Origin: a bacterium
Lineage (GTDB): Bacteria > Myxococcota_A > Bradymonadia > UBA7976 > UBA1532
Direction of reading: 5' to 3'
Length of the DNA stretch: 64,000 nt
Assembly (NCBI GenBank): GCA_030427205.1
Contig: JAUHXC010000002.1
Span: 372,001 to 436,000 of the forward strand
Shown: positions 1-10,062 of the stretch, one piece after another
Layout of the letters: every line of letters begins with the position of its first letter
Numbering within the stretch: position 1 is the stretch's first letter
Program-made: the position numbers and the translations under genes
Notes under the pieces: model-generated
What the model saw: the letters and a program-made list of their open reading frames with translations, nothing else
The model's database searches: none
What the model was told of the DNA's origin: nothing

Positions 1-1
1 G

Positions 2-3000
2 GAGGCGTCGCTCTTCTTCCTCGCGGTCGGCGACGAGACCGGGGCGGTCTGCGACGGCCTCGAGGTCGATTCGGCCTGCGAAGGCGACACCGACTGCGTG
101 CTCAAGCTGCATCAGGACGAGGTCACGCCGCTGGCCGATGGCGGGACGGTCTTCGACTTCACCGGGCCCGACGGACGCTGCAACGCGGCGACCGGCGACG
201 CCTTCGGCTCGGCGTCGGTCGAGGTCTGCGACGGCATGGACAACGACTGCGACCGGGTGGTCGACGAGGGGATCCCCGGCGTCGGCGACCGCTGCGAAGA
301 CGGCGTCGGCGCCTGCAATGTCGTGGGCGAGCAGGTCTGCGACCCGGCCGCGCGCCAGGTCGTCTGCAACGCCATGCCCGGTCAGCCGCGCGCCGACGAA
401 GACTGTCCGGCGGGCGACGAGACCTGCTGTGACGGGATCGACGACGACTGCGACGGCGCCGTCGACGAGAACATCGCGTGCAGCCCCTGCGCCGACGACG
501 CCGAATGCGCCGACAACGTCGCCGGTCAGCAGTGCGTCGAGGGGCGGTGCCGGTTGTGTGATCCCAACGACCACGCGGGCTGCGCCGACACCGAGCTGTG
601 CTGCGGCGTCGGCGGCGCGTTCGGCTGCGAGCCGGTCTCGTTCGGCCCGGCGGACGGCGAGCAGTGCGCCGCCTGCGGCACGCCCTGCGCGGTGGTCCGC
701 GACGGTGAGTCGCTCGCGAACGCCGACAACTGCACCGATCGCACGTGCCAGTGCGGGTTCGGCCCGGCCTGCGCCGATCCCAGCCCGTTCTGCGTCGGCG
801 GCGCCTGCCTCGAGTGCCTGGGCAATGACGACTGCGAAGCGAACGAGCTGTGCTGCGACGGCCGCTGCGAGCCGACGGGCCCCGAGACCCAATGCGACGC
901 CTGCGGCGAACCGTGCGATGTGGCGGTCTCGAACCGCTGCGTCGACCGCCAGTGCCGCTGCGGCGAAGCCGAGCAGTGCGTCGGCGCGCGCGCCGCGTGC
1001 ATCGCCAACTCGGCGTGCGACGACGACCCGGGCAACCCGGCCTGCTCGCCGCGCAGCTTCGAGTGCGAAGAGTGCTTCGCCGATCTCGACTGTCAGGAAG
1101 ACGGCGACGCCAGCCCCGAGCCGGCGTGTGTCGATCGCCAATGCCGCGAGTGCAAGTCCGATGACGACCGCTTCTGCGCCGGCCCGTCGGCGGCCGATGG
1201 GCGCCCCGAGTGCGTGATCAACGACTGCTTCGAGTGCGACCGGCGCAACCACGACGGCTGCGCCGAGGACGGCGACGCGCCGTTCTGCGACGTCGACCAG
1301 AATACGTGCCGCCAGTGCCGTGACGACGCCGAGTGCCAGTCGCGGCCCGGCGACCTGAACCAATGCGTCCAAGGGCGTTGCGTGGTCTGCGATCCCGAGA
1401 CCTACGAAGGCTGCCCCGATCCCGAGAGCCCGATCTGCGATCGCGGCTCGCTGACCTGCCAGCCGTGCCAGACGACTGAGCAATGCAACGCGAACAACGA
1501 GCCCGACGACCTCGAGACCGAATGCGTCGAGGGCCAGTGCCGCGGCTGCAACCCCGACGGCAACCAGGGCTGCGGCTCGATCGGGCCGACCCCGATCTGC
1601 AATCCCGACACCCTCGTCTGCCGCGGCTGCGCCGGTGACGACGAATGCCCCAGCGTCGCGCCCGGCTCCGCCGAGGACGCCGATCGCGACGGCGACGGCC
1701 CGATCGCCCCGGCAAGCGCCAGCCCGTTCTGCGTCGACCGCCAGTGCCGGGAGTGCAACCCCGACAGCCACGGCGGCTGCGATCAGGAGGGCCCGCGGCC
1801 CATCTGCCGCGCCGGTGACTGCCGAGCCTGCGAGCGGGACGCCAACTGCCTCGAGCGGCCCGGCAACCTCGACCAGTGCATCCCCGATGGCCCGGCCGCG
1901 GGTCTGTGCAAGCTGTGCGACCCGGCGGACAACGCGGGCTGTGATGATCCCGCCGCGCCGGTGTGCGATCCGCAGACCTTCACGTGCGTGGGCTGCGCGG
2001 AAGACGCCGAGTGCAATCGCGGTCGGGATCCGGGCCTGGCGTCGCTCGAGTGTGTCGCCGGCCTGTGCAGCCAGTGCGATCCCCGCGACGGGCAGCTCAA
2101 CGTGGGCTGCGACCCGCTCTCCGACGTGCCGATCTGCGACGGTGAGCGCAACTTCTGCCGGACGTGCATCTCGTCGGCCGAGTGCGTGGGGCTGCGCGAC
2201 GATCGCGGGGTCCCCGTCGATCTGCCCGGCTGCGTGGAGGGCGCCTGCACCGAGTGCGACCCGGTGACCCAGCTCGGCTGCCCCGATACGCAGATCTGCG
2301 CGCCGGACGGCCGATGCCGCGCCTGCACCGTGGACGCCGACGACCCGCTCAACCGCGCCGGCGACGCCGAATGCGCCCAGGGCGAGGGCGATCGCGACCA
2401 GTGCGTGGACGGCGTCTGCGAGGTCTGTGACCCCGTCGACTTCGCGGGGTGCAACCCGGCCAGCGGCGCGCCGGTCTGCGACGCCGGCAGCAAGACCTGC
2501 CGTGGGTGCGAGCCCGACGCCGAGTGCGAAGCGGGCGACAACCGGCCGGTCAACCCCGTCGGGCAGCAGTGCGTCGCCGGCTTCTGCCGCGCCTGCGATC
2601 CGAGCGACGGCGCGCGCAATGCCGGCTGCGATCCGGTCGGGACGACCCCCTTTTGCGACCCCGACCAGTTCAACTGCGGCCCGTGCGGCACCGGGGTCGA
2701 GGGCGATGATACCCGCTGCGAGGACAACGCGGGCGTCGGGCTCGACCAGTGCATCGGCGAACGCTGCGCGCAGTGTGATCCCAACAACCACGATGGCTGC
2801 GCCGAAGCCGACGGGCCGCCGTTCTGTGATCCCGGGCGCGCGGTCTGCCGCGCGTGCGGCAACGACGCCGAGTGCTTCATCCGGCCGGGCAACCGCGACC
2901 AGTGCGTGGGCGGCCAGTGTGTGGTCTGTGATCCGGCGGACGACGCGGGCTGCAACAACCCGAACCGGCCCGTCTGCGATGATGCCCAGCGTACGTGCCG

Positions 3001-6000
3001 ACCGTGTGCGGCCGACAACGAGTGCCCCGGCGCCTTGCTGTGCGTGACGGGCCGCTGCGTGCAGTGCGACCCGGGCGACAACCGCGGGTGCGACGTGGCC
3101 AGCGGCACGCCTTTCTGCGACCCGGGCAACTCGACCTGCCGCGCGTGCCGGCTGCTCGACGACGACGAGACCGGAGATCCGCGGGATACCGAGTGCGTCG
3201 GCGCCGACTTGCCCCAGTGCGTCGGCGGCAGCTGCAACGAGTGCGACCCCGCGACCCACGACGGGTGCGCCGAGGATGGCCCGACGCCCTTCTGCGCCAA
3301 CGGGCAGTGCCGGGCTTGCGGCAACAACGCCGAGTGCGTGCTGCGGCCGGGTGACCTGGACTATTGCAGCGCGGGCGAGTGCGTCGAATGCAACCGCGAC
3401 ACCGAGGCCGGCTGCCCGGGCGACTCGCCGGTGTGCGACGACGATCTCCAGTCGTGCCGGCGCTGCCGCAACAGCACCGAGTGCGTCGGCAACCAGGAGT
3501 GCGTCGACGGGACCTGCGTCGGCTGCGCGCCGGGCACCAACGACGGTTGCGACGAGGCGAGCACCGCGCCGTTCTGTGATGGCGGGACGCTCGTATGTCG
3601 GGCGTGCGCCGTGGACGGCGAGTGCGCGGGCAACCCGAATGGCGACCAGTGCTACGCCGATCGCTGCGTCGAGTGCGACCCGAGCGGGGCGCAGCAGGTC
3701 GGCTGTAATGTAGGCAGCACCGAGCCCTTCTGCGCGTCGGATGGCGAGTGCCGCGAGTGCCGCGCCGACGCCGAGTGCGTGATCGCCCCGGGCGATCGTG
3801 ATCAGTGTGTCGGCCGGCGCTGCGAGGTCTGTGATCCCGCCGACGACGCCGGCTGCGAGCCGACGAGCGATACCCCGGTCTGCGGAGGCGCGGCGGGCAA
3901 TCGCAGTTGCCGCGGCTGCAATAACGACGGCGAGTGCAGCGAGAACCCGAGCGGCGATGAGTGCGTGGGCGGTTCGTGCGTGCAGTGTGATCCGGCCAAT
4001 AACAACGGCTGTGATCTCGGCGGCGCGGCGCCGGTCTGCAACGCGCAGTCCCGGACCTGCGTGCCGTGCGAGCGCGATGCCGACTGTGGGGGCAACCCCA
4101 ACGGTCGCCAGTGCGTGGCCGGGGCCTGTGAGCAGTGTGATCCGGCCGACAGCACGGGCTGTGGCGAGCGGGACGCGAACCCGATCTGTGACCCGGCCAC
4201 CAAGTCCTGCGTCGGCTGCACCAACAACGCCCAGTGCATCCTCCGGCCGGGCGACCTCGACGTCTGCGTCGGCCCCGAGTGCAAGCTCTGCGATCCGGCG
4301 ACGAACCTCGGCTGTGGCGGGGTCACGCCCATCTGCGACGACGGCGACGCCTGCGTCGGCTGCACCGAGAACGACGAGTGCGGCGTGGGCATCCAGTGCC
4401 TGCCCGATGGCTCGTGCGCCGGCTGCAACCCGGGCAATAACGCAGGCTGCCTGGCCGACAGCCCGATCTGCGACGCCGGCGACCGCCGCTGCCGTCCGTG
4501 CCGTGACGACGCCGAGTGCAACGGGGGCTACTGCTTCGCCGGCCGCTGCGAGGTCTGTGATCCGGAGGGTCACGCCGGCTGTGGGTCCGACCAGCTCTGC
4601 TGCCAGAACGGCGCGATCTTCAGCTGCGCGGAGACGACGCCCGGCACCCAGTGCGCCGCCTGCGGTGTCGCCTGCGATGCCGATGGGGATCCGGCGACCA
4701 ATGGCAGCAACGTCTGCGCCGATCGCACCTGCCGCTGCGGCGCGCTGGTCGAGTGCCAGGATGATCAGCCGTACTGCCTCGGTGACCACCCCGACGGGGC
4801 CTGCTCGGAGTGCCGCGACAATGGCGACTGCGACGCGCTGAGCGATACGCCCATCTGCGGGGGCGACGTGCAGGGCAACGACAGCAATACCTGTCGCGAG
4901 TGCGCCAACGACGACGAGTGTCGTGGCCATCAGCGGGGCGAGCAGTGCGTCGCCAGCGGCGCGTGCCATGTCTGCGATCCGGTGGACGACGCCGGCTGCG
5001 TGGCGGGCAGCAACCGCCCCGTGTGCGGCGATGACTTTACTTGCCGTGGTTGCCGGAACGACGTGGAGTGCGCCGACAACCCCAACGGCGGGCAGTGCGT
5101 GCGCAACCGCTGCGTGCAGTGTGATCCAGCCGGGGACGCCGGCTGCGATGACCAGAGCAACGCCCCGGTCTGCATCGACGGCAACGTGTGCGGTTGCGCC
5201 GAGGACAGCGATTGCAACGGCAACCCCGTGGGCGACCAGTGCGTGGGCGTCATCTGCGCCGAGTGCGACCCCGACGCTGTGGGCGGTCTCGCCGCCGGCG
5301 GCTGCGACCTCGACAGCGATACGCCGTACTGCAGCCCGCAGAGCCTGACCTGCGTCGGCTGCGCCGGCGACGACAACCGCTGCCCCCAGGGTACGCTGTG
5401 CGACGGTGAGCGCTGTGTCCCCTGCCTGCTCGGATCCCACGACGGGTGCAACGCCGACGAGCTGTGCTGCGGCGCCGGCGGTCAGCGCGCTTGCCAGGCG
5501 GCCGATACCGACGCGTGCACCGCCTGCGCGGGCGGCGGATGCGATCCCGAGGTCGCCAACGCCTGCGACGAGCGCGAGTGCCTGTGTGGCGCCGAGCCGG
5601 CGTGCGAGGGCGGCCAGGTCTGCGCCGGCGGGGTCTGCGCCGAGTGCCGGGACGATGTCGACTGCCAGGGGGCCAACGGCCGGCCCATCTGCGACGACGG
5701 CACCTGCCGTGAGTGCGTGACCGAAGGCAACCGCGGGTGCGACCCCGACTCCGATGCCCAGATCTGCGGCACGGACAATACCTGCGTCGCCTGTGATGAT
5801 CCCGACGCCCCGATCGGCGCGTGCGCCGCGGATCCCGACCTCGGCAACCTCTGCGTCCTGAGCACCTGCCAGGTCTGCAACCCCGACAACCACGCCGGCT
5901 GCGCGGCGGACGAGTTGTGCTGTTCGGCGGCGATCGACGCGCCGCCGACGTGTGTCCCGGCCGACGAGGATCGCTGCGACGATTGCCTGCGCGCGCTCGG

Positions 6001-6052
6001 ACGTTGCAATGAGGGGCAGGTGTGCGAGAATCGCGAATGTGTCGACCCGTGA
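2..6052 (+). CDS. Giant secreted Cys-rich tandem-repeat protein with MopE-like metal-binding motifs (5' end outside window)
   Basis: Frame is open from base 2 (EASLFFLAVGDETGAVCDGLEVDSACEGDTDC...), so the listed start at 98 is not the true start. Two motifs CDGMDNDCDRVVDEG / CDGIDDDCDGAVDEN, then about 30 modules (count by eye) of type C..D.EC....QCV.G.C..CDP....GC.....P.CD....C..C. Confidence 0.9.
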   Translation, partial: EASLFFLAVGDETGAVCDGLEVDSACEGDTDCVLKLHQDEVTPLADGGTVFDFTGPDGRCNAATGDAFGSASVEVCDGMDNDCDRVVDEGIPGVGDRCEDGVGACNVVGEQVCDPAARQVVCNAMPGQPRADEDCPAGDETCCDGIDDDCDGAVDENIACSPCADDAECADNVAGQQCVEGRCRLCDPNDHAGCADTELCCGVGGAFGCEPVSFGPADGEQCAACGTPCAVVRDGESLANADNCTDRTCQCGFGPACADPSPFCVGGACLECLGNDDCEANELCCDGRCEPTGPETQCDACGEPCDVAVSNRCVDRQCRCGEAEQCVGARAACIANSACDDDPGNPACSPRSFECEECFADLDCQEDGDASPEPACVDRQCRECKSDDDRFCAGPSAADGRPECVINDCFECDRRNHDGCAEDGDAPFCDVDQNTCRQCRDDAECQSRPGDLNQCVQGRCVVCDPETYEGCPDPESPICDRGSLTCQPCQTTEQCNANNEPDDLETECVEGQCRGCNPDGNQGCGSIGPTPICNPDTLVCRGCAGDDECPSVAPGSAEDADRDGDGPIAPASASPFCVDRQCRECNPDSHGGCDQEGPRPICRAGDCRACERDANCLERPGNLDQCIPDGPAAGLCKLCDPADNAGCDDPAAPVCDPQTFTCVGCAEDAECNRGRDPGLASLECVAGLCSQCDPRDGQLNVGCDPLSDVPICDGERNFCRTCISSAECVGLRDDRGVPVDLPGCVEGACTECDPVTQLGCPDTQICAPDGRCRACTVDADDPLNRAGDAECAQGEGDRDQCVDGVCEVCDPVDFAGCNPASGAPVCDAGSKTCRGCEPDAECEAGDNRPVNPVGQQCVAGFCRACDPSDGARNAGCDPVGTTPFCDPDQFNCGPCGTGVEGDDTRCEDNAGVGLDQCIGERCAQCDPNNHDGCAEADGPPFCDPGRAVCRACGNDAECFIRPGNRDQCVGGQCVVCDPADDAGCNNPNRPVCDDAQRTCRPCAADNECPGALLCVTGRCVQCDPGDNRGCDVASGTPFCDPGNSTCRACRLLDDDETGDPRDTECVGADLPQCVGGSCNECDPATHDGCAEDGPTPFCANGQCRACGNNAECVLRPGDLDYCSAGECVECNRDTEAGCPGDSPVCDDDLQSCRRCRNSTECVGNQECVDGTCVGCAPGTNDGCDEASTAPFCDGGTLVCRACAVDGECAGNPNGDQCYADRCVECDPSGAQQVGCNVGSTEPFCASDGECRECRADAECVIAPGDRDQCVGRRCEVCDPADDAGCEPTSDTPVCGGAAGNRSCRGCNNDGECSENPSGDECVGGSCVQCDPANNNGCDLGGAAPVCNAQSRTCVPCERDADCGGNPNGRQCVAGACEQCDPADSTGCGERDANPICDPATKSCVGCTNNAQCILRPGDLDVCVGPECKLCDPATNLGCGGVTPICDDGDACVGCTENDECGVGIQCLPDGSCAGCNPGNNAGCLADSPICDAGDRRCRPCRDDAECNGGYCFAGRCEVCDPEGHAGCGSDQLCCQNGAIFSCAETTPGTQCAACGVACDADGDPATNGSNVCADRTCRCGALVECQDDQPYCLGDHPDGACSECRDNGDCDALSDTPICGGDVQGNDSNTCRECANDDECRGHQRGEQCVASGACHVCDPVDDAGCVAGSNRPVCGDDFTCRGCRNDVECADNPNGGQCVRNRCVQCDPAGDAGCDDQSNAPVCIDGNVCGCAEDSDCNGNPVGDQCVGVICAECDPDAVGGLAAGGCDLDSDTPYCSPQSLTCVGCAGDDNRCPQGTLCDGERCVPCLLGSHDGCNADELCCGAGGQRACQAADTDACTACAGGGCDPEVANACDERECLCGAEPACEGGQVCAGGVCAECRDDVDCQGANGRPICDDGTCRECVTEGNRGCDPDSDAQICGTDNTCVACDDPDAPIGACAADPDLGNLCVLSTCQVCNPDNHAGCAADELCCSAAIDAPPTCVPADEDRCDDCLRALGRCNEGQVCENRECVDP

Positions 6053-6065
6053 TCAGGAGGAGCGC

Positions 6066-6890
6066 GTGAGGCAGCGCAGAACTCGACTTCGCTCAGCGCG
6101 CACGCGGGCTGCGTGCCTCGCCCTCGGGCTCGCCTGCGCGGCTGGAACGAGCCCGATGCTGCCGGGCGTGGCGCTGGCCCAGGAGTCGATGGCCGGGCCG
6201 CAGACGATGGACGAGGCCCGCGACCAGGGCGTGCTCTACTTCCGCAAGAAGCGGTTCCGGCAGGCGATGCCCTTGCTCGACAAGGCGTACGGCATGCCCG
6301 GCGGGGCCCAGGACTTCGCTGTCGTCTTCTACCGGGGGCGCACCGCCCAGAAGCTGCTGCTGCTCGAGAAGGCCTTCGAGATGGCGTCCCTCGCCGCGAC
6401 CCTCGCCGGCGACGACCGGCGCCGGGCGGCCAACGCCAAGGAGTTCCAGACCGAGCTGGACAGCCTGTTCGGCAAGCTGACGCTCAAGGCGGCGGAGGGC
6501 GAGACCAACGCCAAGGGGCGGATCTTCTTCGAGACCAAGACCGGGATCATCAATCGGGCGAAGAAGAAGCAGTTCGCCACGATTCAGGAGCGCTTCAAGA
6601 CCACCGACATCACCCTGCCGACGACGGTCTACCTGCCCTATGGCGACTACCTGGCCAACAAGGTGCCCGTCGCCATCGTTCAGGGTGAGGCCGCCCCGGA
6701 GATCGAGATCTTCCTGCAGGTTCAGAAAGGCGAGGAAGACGACGATACGCTGATGTGGGTCGGCATCGGCGCGGGCACCGCGGCCGCGGTCGGTCTCGGC
6801 GTGACCGCCTTCCTGCTCTGGGGCCAGCCCGAGGACGAGACCTTGGAGCAGCTGCGCATCGGGCTGCCCGGCGAGGGCGGCGGGCAGTAG
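6066..6890 (+). CDS. Secreted/membrane TPR-like protein with C-terminal TM segment (paralog of 9283..10062)
   Basis: GTG start with AGGAGG just upstream; signal-like N-terminus; EARDQGVLYFRKKRFRQAMPLLDKAYGM; C-terminal LMWVGIGAGTAAAVGLGVTAFLLW. Starts 13 nt after the Cys-rich gene. Confidence 0.85.
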   Translation: MRQRRTRLRSARTRAACLALGLACAAGTSPMLPGVALAQESMAGPQTMDEARDQGVLYFRKKRFRQAMPLLDKAYGMPGGAQDFAVVFYRGRTAQKLLLLEKAFEMASLAATLAGDDRRRAANAKEFQTELDSLFGKLTLKAAEGETNAKGRIFFETKTGIINRAKKKQFATIQERFKTTDITLPTTVYLPYGDYLANKVPVAIVQGEAAPEIEIFLQVQKGEEDDDTLMWVGIGAGTAAAVGLGVTAFLLWGQPEDETLEQLRIGLPGEGGGQ

Positions 6891-6920
6891 GGCGGCGGGC
6901 AGTGAGCCGGCGGGCAGTGA
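6876..6920 (+). repeat. 15-bp x3 tandem repeat spanning the stop codon of the TPR-TM gene
   Basis: GGCGGCGGGCAGTAG / GGCGGCGGGCAGTGA / GCCGGCGGGCAGTGA read directly; each unit ends in an in-frame stop. Confidence 0.85.
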
Positions 6921-6924
6921 GCCC

Positions 6925-7488
6925 CTACTCGCGGCAGTCGTCCTGCAGCGCCTCCGGCAGCAGCATCTGACCCGAATAGGGGTGAATGATCCCATTCGCC
7001 ACGACGATCGGCGCGCCTACGGTCTGGCCGTCGACGAGCAGGTTGTCGAAGTCGCCGTCGAGGCTGACCCAACCGAAAGACGACACCTGCATCTCCGGCT
7101 GCTCGGAGTCGGCGACCGTGCCCAGGTCGTCTCGGGAGTAGGCCCGCCCGCCCAGAGGGATCTGATGCCGCAGCGCCAGCCGGAGGCTGCCGTTGCTGGT
7201 CCACCGGCTGCGGCAGCGGCTGGGGATGGCACCCACCGCGCTGTTGTCGGGCACGAAGATCGTGACTTCCGGGCGCGCCATGAGACCCGCGAGGCTGTCG
7301 TCCCCCTCGTCGCCGAGTGAACCGAGCAGCTCGGCGTATGCGCTGTAGGCCGGGCGTTCGAGGACGTCGGCGATGCTGGGCGGCGACGGCGGCGGATCGT
7401 CCATCGGTTCCTCCTCGCCACAGCAAGCCAGCAGGGCCAACGCGCTCAGCGCGAGCCCCGTCGAACGGACGAAGGCGAGTCGAAACAT
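6925..7488 (-). CDS. Fasciclin (FAS1)-like lipoprotein
   Basis: Lipobox-like LALLACC; FAS1-type segments VTIFVPDNSAVGAIP and GAPIVVANGIIHPYSGQMLLPEAL. Confidence 0.75.
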   Translation of the reverse strand: MFRLAFVRSTGLALSALALLACCGEEEPMDDPPPSPPSIADVLERPAYSAYAELLGSLGDEGDDSLAGLMARPEVTIFVPDNSAVGAIPSRCRSRWTSNGSLRLALRHQIPLGGRAYSRDDLGTVADSEQPEMQVSSFGWVSLDGDFDNLLVDGQTVGAPIVVANGIIHPYSGQMLLPEALQDDCRE

Positions 7489-7530
7489 GGCGTCATCTCC
7501 CGATGTCGGTCGTTGCGGGCCAGGGATACA

Positions 7531-9057
7531 TCACGGCGCCGGCTGACATCTAGCGGTATATGGCTCGACGAGGAAAACGCCGCCCATGATGTGCACGACC
7601 CCGTTGGCCATCGGCACCGAGCGCAGCAGCGGCAGATCGTCGAGCAGGAGCCCCCCGTCATCGCCCCGGCGGACCACGACGTTTCCGCCCGACTCCATAG
7701 CGAGTGGAATGCCCTCGGGGACCTCGTCGGCGGTCTCTGCGAGCAGCTCGGCGGTCAGCACCTCCCGCTGGTTGCCGAACGTATGGTGGTCGATGAAGCG
7801 TTGGCCGTTGACGATGATCGCGTTGCGGCAGCCGGCCGACAGCGCGCCCAGCGCCTCATTGCTCGGGGCGAAGAACGTCACGACGCCCTCGGCGCCCTCT
7901 CCGCCTTCCAGGTTGCTCAGATCGGCGGCCTCGCCCATGACCCCGATCAGCTCCCACAAGACCTCCAGGTCCGCCTCGGCCGCCAAGACCGCCGTCCCGT
8001 TCGGCTGCAGGCATGCCCGGTCGGCGCAGACCTGCCCCTCGGGACACGGCACGCCGCACGCAGAGCAACCCACGAGCGGGTCGGTCGGCGCGCATGCGTA
8101 GGGCGAAGGTTGCTGGTCGGGCCCTTCTGGCGGCCGACAACACAGCTCGGCTGCCCCGCAAGCCCTATGGTCCACGGCGCCGCACGCGCGGCAGACCCCG
8201 TCGTCGCAGAGGTCCTGCCCGCAGTCCGCGTCGACTGCGCAAGGGCCGCAGATCCCCGCCTCGCTGCAGGCTTGCCCCGCTGCGCACTCGGCGCGGTCGC
8301 GGCACTCGATCTCCAGGCAGACGCCCGCCTCGCACAAGCGCCCATCGCAGTCGTCGCGGCCGCGACACTGTATGTCCAGGCAGAGGCCCGCCTCGCACAG
8401 CAGCCCAGCGCAGTCGCCCTGATCGCGGCACTGGATGTCCAGGCAGAGACCCGCTTCGCACAGCAGCCCGCCGCAGTCGTCCTCGTCGCGGCACTGGATG
8501 TCCAGGCAGACGTCGGCTTCACACAGCCGCCCGTCGCAGTCGTCGCGGTCGCGGCACGGGAGGCACGCGCCGTCCGCGCATCGCTCGCCGGCGCACTCGT
8601 CGTCTGCCATACACGCTCGGCAGCGCCCGTCAGCCCCGCAGATGCCATCGCATTGAGTATCGTCCTGGCAGGGCAGGCCCAGATCCGGCTGCGCGTCCGG
8701 CTCTCCTGCGTCTGCGGGCGTCGCATCCGCCCGGGTCGCATCCATCGGCGGCGTCATGTCGGCCATACCCGAGTCCGCCGGTGTCGCATCGGTCGGCGGA
8801 CGCCAGTCCGACATCCCGCCGTCCGTCGGCGCCGCGTCCTCGGGCGACGCGTCGTCTCGCAGATCCGCGTCCGCGCGCCCCCGGTCGACCTGTACGCCCT
8901 CGTCGGGATCGCCGACATCCGATCCGCTGTCCCCGTCCGGTGATGGACCGCGATCGGGCTCGGCTGCATCCATCGAACCCAGCGGGAGACCGTCCCCATC
9001 ACACGCTGCCAGTCCGAAGAACAACGCGATCACTACCGTTGCGGTTTGTCGGCCCAA
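7531..9057 (-). CDS. Cys-rich repeat protein with C-terminal fasciclin (FAS1) domain
   Basis: Lipoprotein-like N-terminus (FFGLAACDGDG), 21-aa Cys repeats (CRDRDDCDGRLCEADVCLDIQ...), then VTFFAPSNEALGALSAGCRNAIIVNGQRFIDHHTF...NGVVHIMGGVFLVEP. Confidence 0.85.
   Translation of the reverse strand: MGRQTATVVIALFFGLAACDGDGLPLGSMDAAEPDRGPSPDGDSGSDVGDPDEGVQVDRGRADADLRDDASPEDAAPTDGGMSDWRPPTDATPADSGMADMTPPMDATRADATPADAGEPDAQPDLGLPCQDDTQCDGICGADGRCRACMADDECAGERCADGACLPCRDRDDCDGRLCEADVCLDIQCRDEDDCGGLLCEAGLCLDIQCRDQGDCAGLLCEAGLCLDIQCRGRDDCDGRLCEAGVCLEIECRDRAECAAGQACSEAGICGPCAVDADCGQDLCDDGVCRACGAVDHRACGAAELCCRPPEGPDQQPSPYACAPTDPLVGCSACGVPCPEGQVCADRACLQPNGTAVLAAEADLEVLWELIGVMGEAADLSNLEGGEGAEGVVTFFAPSNEALGALSAGCRNAIIVNGQRFIDHHTFGNQREVLTAELLAETADEVPEGIPLAMESGGNVVVRRGDDGGLLLDDLPLLRSVPMANGVVHIMGGVFLVEPYTARCQPAP
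8303..8560 (-). repeat. 63-bp tandem coding repeat (21 aa, about 4 copies)
   Basis: Conserved ...CACTGGATGTCCAGGCAGAG... recurs at a 63-nt period (8303, 8366, 8429...). Confidence 0.8.
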
Positions 9058-9282
9058 GACGCTCTCCCCTGCCGGCTGGTCCGTGCCCCATGATGCGCCA
9101 CAACCGTCGCTTCATGCGAGCACATCGCGTCGAGCCCAGGGCGACCCGCCGCCTTGGGGCCCGCGTATCGTGGGCGGTCGACCGGCTCCCGGCGAGCGGG
9201 CCGTCGGCGAGATCGCCCGGGGACCTTTCCATCGACGCCCGGTCGGCTATACTCCCCCTGCGCCAACTGCTGGGAGCGCTCG

Positions 9283-10062
9283 ATGATCCGCCGAATCGCC
9301 CTGACCCTCGCCCTCGGCGCGCCGCTGGCCCTCGGGCCGGTGACGCCGGCGGCGGCCCAGCAGAGCGGCCGGCTCGTCGAGACCCGGGACCAGGGGGTCC
9401 TCTACTACAAGAAGAAGCGGTTCAAGCAGGCCCGGCGCTACCTCGACCGGGCCTACGCGATGAAGGGCGGACCGGGCGACTTTCCGACGGTGTACTACCG
9501 CGGCATGACCGCGTTCGTGCTCGGTCAGGTCGACCTGGCGTACGAGATGATGACCGTCGCCGAGCGGCTCGCCGTCGATGATGCGCGCAAGCGCCGGGTG
9601 AAAGATCTGGGCAACCGGATCCGCGAGCTCTACGGCCCGGTGACGTTCAAGGCCTCGCCCAACGAGACCAACTCCCGCGGGCGGATCTTTTTCGAGGCCA
9701 AGACCGGCATCATCAACAAGGACAAGAAGGAGCGCTTCGCCGCGGTGCAGGAGCGCTACCAGACCACGTCGGTCGAGCTGCCGGCGACGCTGATGCTGCC
9801 CTATGGCGAGTTCACGGCCAACGGCATCCCCTTCACCGTGGTGGAGCGCGCCGAGAAACCGCCGGTCGTCGAGATCTTCCTGCAGGTGGTCGACGAAGAC
9901 GAGGGCGGCGCATCGGTCGGTGGCCTGGATACGTCGACGTGGGTGTGGATCGGCGTCGGCGCGGCCGCCGCTGTGGGCATCGGCGTCGGCGCGGCCCTCC
10001 TGCTCGGCGGCGATGAAGACCCGCCCCCCGAGTCTGCCGACCTGAGGCCGGATTTCCGGTAG
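9283..10062 (+). CDS. Secreted/membrane TPR-like protein with C-terminal TM segment (paralog of 6066..6890)
   Basis: MIRRIALTLALGAPLALGPVTPAAAQ signal peptide; ETRDQGVLYYKKKRFKQARRYLDRAYAM; shared block NETNSRGRIFFEAKTGIINKDKKERFAAVQERYQTT; C-terminal VWIGVGAAAAVGIGVGAALLL. Confidence 0.87.
   Translation: MIRRIALTLALGAPLALGPVTPAAAQQSGRLVETRDQGVLYYKKKRFKQARRYLDRAYAMKGGPGDFPTVYYRGMTAFVLGQVDLAYEMMTVAERLAVDDARKRRVKDLGNRIRELYGPVTFKASPNETNSRGRIFFEAKTGIINKDKKERFAAVQERYQTTSVELPATLMLPYGEFTANGIPFTVVERAEKPPVVEIFLQVVDEDEGGASVGGLDTSTWVWIGVGAAAAVGIGVGAALLLGGDEDPPPESADLRPDFR

Noticed and set aside
2-6052. Assigning the MopE-motif proteins as copper-binding MopE
   Set aside because: Only the short CDGxDxDCDGxxDE motif is shared; the metal identity cannot be told from sequence.
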